Below, piece after piece: positions 6,682 to 7,059 of a stretch of 7,059 nt of DNA. A program made the position numbers and the translations under genes. The stretch lies in the NCBI GenBank assembly GCA_015486145.1, contig WFSH01000075.1, forward strand, positions 1 to 7,059. Direction: 5' to 3'. The notes beneath the pieces were generated by a model. The model had not been told where the DNA came from. It did not search any database and was given only the letters and a program-made list of their open reading frames with translations. The DNA is from Mesoaciditogaceae bacterium (GTDB lineage: Bacteria > Thermotogota > Thermotogae > Mesoaciditogales > Mesoaciditogaceae). Position 1 is the stretch's first letter. Each line of letters starts with the position of its first letter.

Positions 6682-6726
6682 CCCCCTTAGGACAAAATTT
6701 GCCTTTAATTTAAAAGGCACCTAAAA
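6682..6726 (-). promoter_or_regulatory. Leader hairpin that could mask the ribosome binding site of the FG-GAP gene
   Basis: On the minus strand an inner stem GCCTTT/AAAGGC (6713-6718 with 6701-6706, loop TAAATT) lies inside an outer stem TTTTAGG/CCTAAGG (6720-6726 with 6685-6691, two G-U pairs). The outer stem takes in the first four bases of the AAGGGGG ribosome binding site (6682-6688). Folding would partly hide that site. The effect is inferred only from complementarity. Confidence 0.35.
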
Positions 6727-6731
6727 GCTTA

Positions 6732-6759
6732 AAATCATTAATCTTTTGCTAAATCATTA
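6732..6759. repeat. 9-bp direct repeat AAATCATTA overlapping the proximal promoter
   Basis: AAATCATTA occurs at 6732-6740 and 6751-6759, 19 bases apart, close to two helical turns. One copy overlaps the -10 box of the proximal promoter and the other lies about ten bases into its transcript. A similar inverted 8-mer is at 6798-6805. A regulator site is possible, but the motif is AT-rich in an AT-rich region. Confidence 0.3.
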
Positions 6760-6784
6760 TAGAAAAACGCATAATGGATTTGAA
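6756..6784 (-). promoter_or_regulatory. Proximal promoter (P2) of the FG-GAP/transglutaminase-like gene
   Basis: On the minus strand TTCAAA (6779-6784, 4 of 6 consensus bases) and a perfect TATAAT (6756-6761) are separated by 17 bases. Transcription would start near 6749, leaving a leader of about 75 bases that still contains the hairpin next to the ribosome binding site. Confidence 0.6.
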
Positions 6785-6825
6785 TGTAGGAATATTAAAT
6801 GATTTTCGATTTAACTCTAATCAAT

Positions 6826-6854
6826 ATTTTACTATTCATTTTTTTTAATGTCAA
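6826..6854 (-). promoter_or_regulatory. Distal promoter (P1) of the FG-GAP/transglutaminase-like gene
   Basis: A perfect TTGACA (6849-6854) and TAAAAT (6826-6831) are separated by the optimal 17 bases, which are rich in A. This is the best promoter match in the window. Transcription would start near 6819, about 145 bases before the ATG at 6674. Confidence 0.75.
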
Positions 6855-6861
6855 TATTTTG

Positions 6862-7059
6862 GATTACCTCTCAGCTCCAACTTCAAACATAAAAGTGGGA
6901 AAAACATTTTGTGCCACATAATCACATTCAGGAAATTCACAAAAAGAGAAAAAACTCTTTGAAACAAAAACACGGTCAAAAATTTGCCTCGCTGACTTTT
7001 TTCTTTTTAAATCCTCCCCGAATCGAATACATAACAGACAGGATAATAACAATTATGGA
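6862..7059. other. Right-edge stretch with no supported gene
   Basis: Together with the promoter and leader region to its left, this makes about 385 bases without a convincing gene. A 62-codon minus-strand frame (7052-6864) opens only with TTG directly after a stop codon and has no family resemblance. An ATG at 7055-7057 on the plus strand, with AGGA about 12 bases before it, might begin a divergent gene beyond the edge, but one codon is no evidence. AAAGAG-AAAAAA-CTCTTT at 6943-6960 can form a weak AT-rich hairpin. Confidence 0.4.

Noticed and set aside
6943..6960. AAAGAG/CTCTTT hairpin with a short T-run on the minus strand
   Set aside because: The stem is 6 bp and mostly A-T, and no supported gene ends just before it, so it is not called a terminator.
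6864..7052. 62-codon minus-strand frame at the right edge
   Set aside because: It needs a TTG start that directly follows a stop codon, shows no ribosome binding site in the seven bases available, has no recognisable domain, and would run through the weak hairpin at 6943-6960.

Overview
This AT-rich bacterial window reads almost entirely from right to left: every gene I can support is on the minus strand. It holds three separately transcribed genes for exported proteins and one damaged insertion-sequence transposase. Strong purine-rich Shine-Dalgarno sites (AAGGGGG, AAGGGAGGAGAT), sigma-70-type promoters and several large secreted proteins of unknown function suggest a low-GC bacterium. A member of the Thermotogota is my best guess, but nothing in the window is a true taxonomic marker, so this is weakly held.

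Right end (about 6675-7059): a non-coding stretch that carries two tandem promoters and a structured leader for the large gene at 3996-6674. That gene encodes an 892-residue secreted protein. It has a signal peptide, five FG-GAP/VCBS-type calcium-binding repeats, a transglutaminase-like core with a visible Cys-His-Asp triad, and a carboxypeptidase-regulatory/Ig-like beta domain. It ends at a textbook intrinsic terminator (3948-3974).

Middle (2935-3879): an ISL3-family transposase whose zinc-finger N-terminus and catalytic C-terminus are joined in frame, with the central segment that should carry the first catalytic Asp missing. It is probably a dead element. I could not find its terminal inverted repeats.

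Left half: at 748-2817, a 689-residue exported protein with a long helix-rich middle and a C-terminal concanavalin/LamG-like domain. Its promoter is flanked by a perfect 9-bp inverted repeat and it ends at an intrinsic terminator (656-678). Then, at 1-382 and running off the left edge, the start of a lipoprotein with a fibronectin type III domain; it has its own strong promoter and a leader of about 140 bases.

Taken together (inference), this is a cluster of cell-surface or secreted proteins built from adhesion or carbohydrate-binding modules and one putative cysteine-type enzyme. Each is under its own promoter rather than in an operon, and a decayed IS lies between two of them. No CRISPR array, tRNA, rRNA or recognisable riboswitch class was seen.
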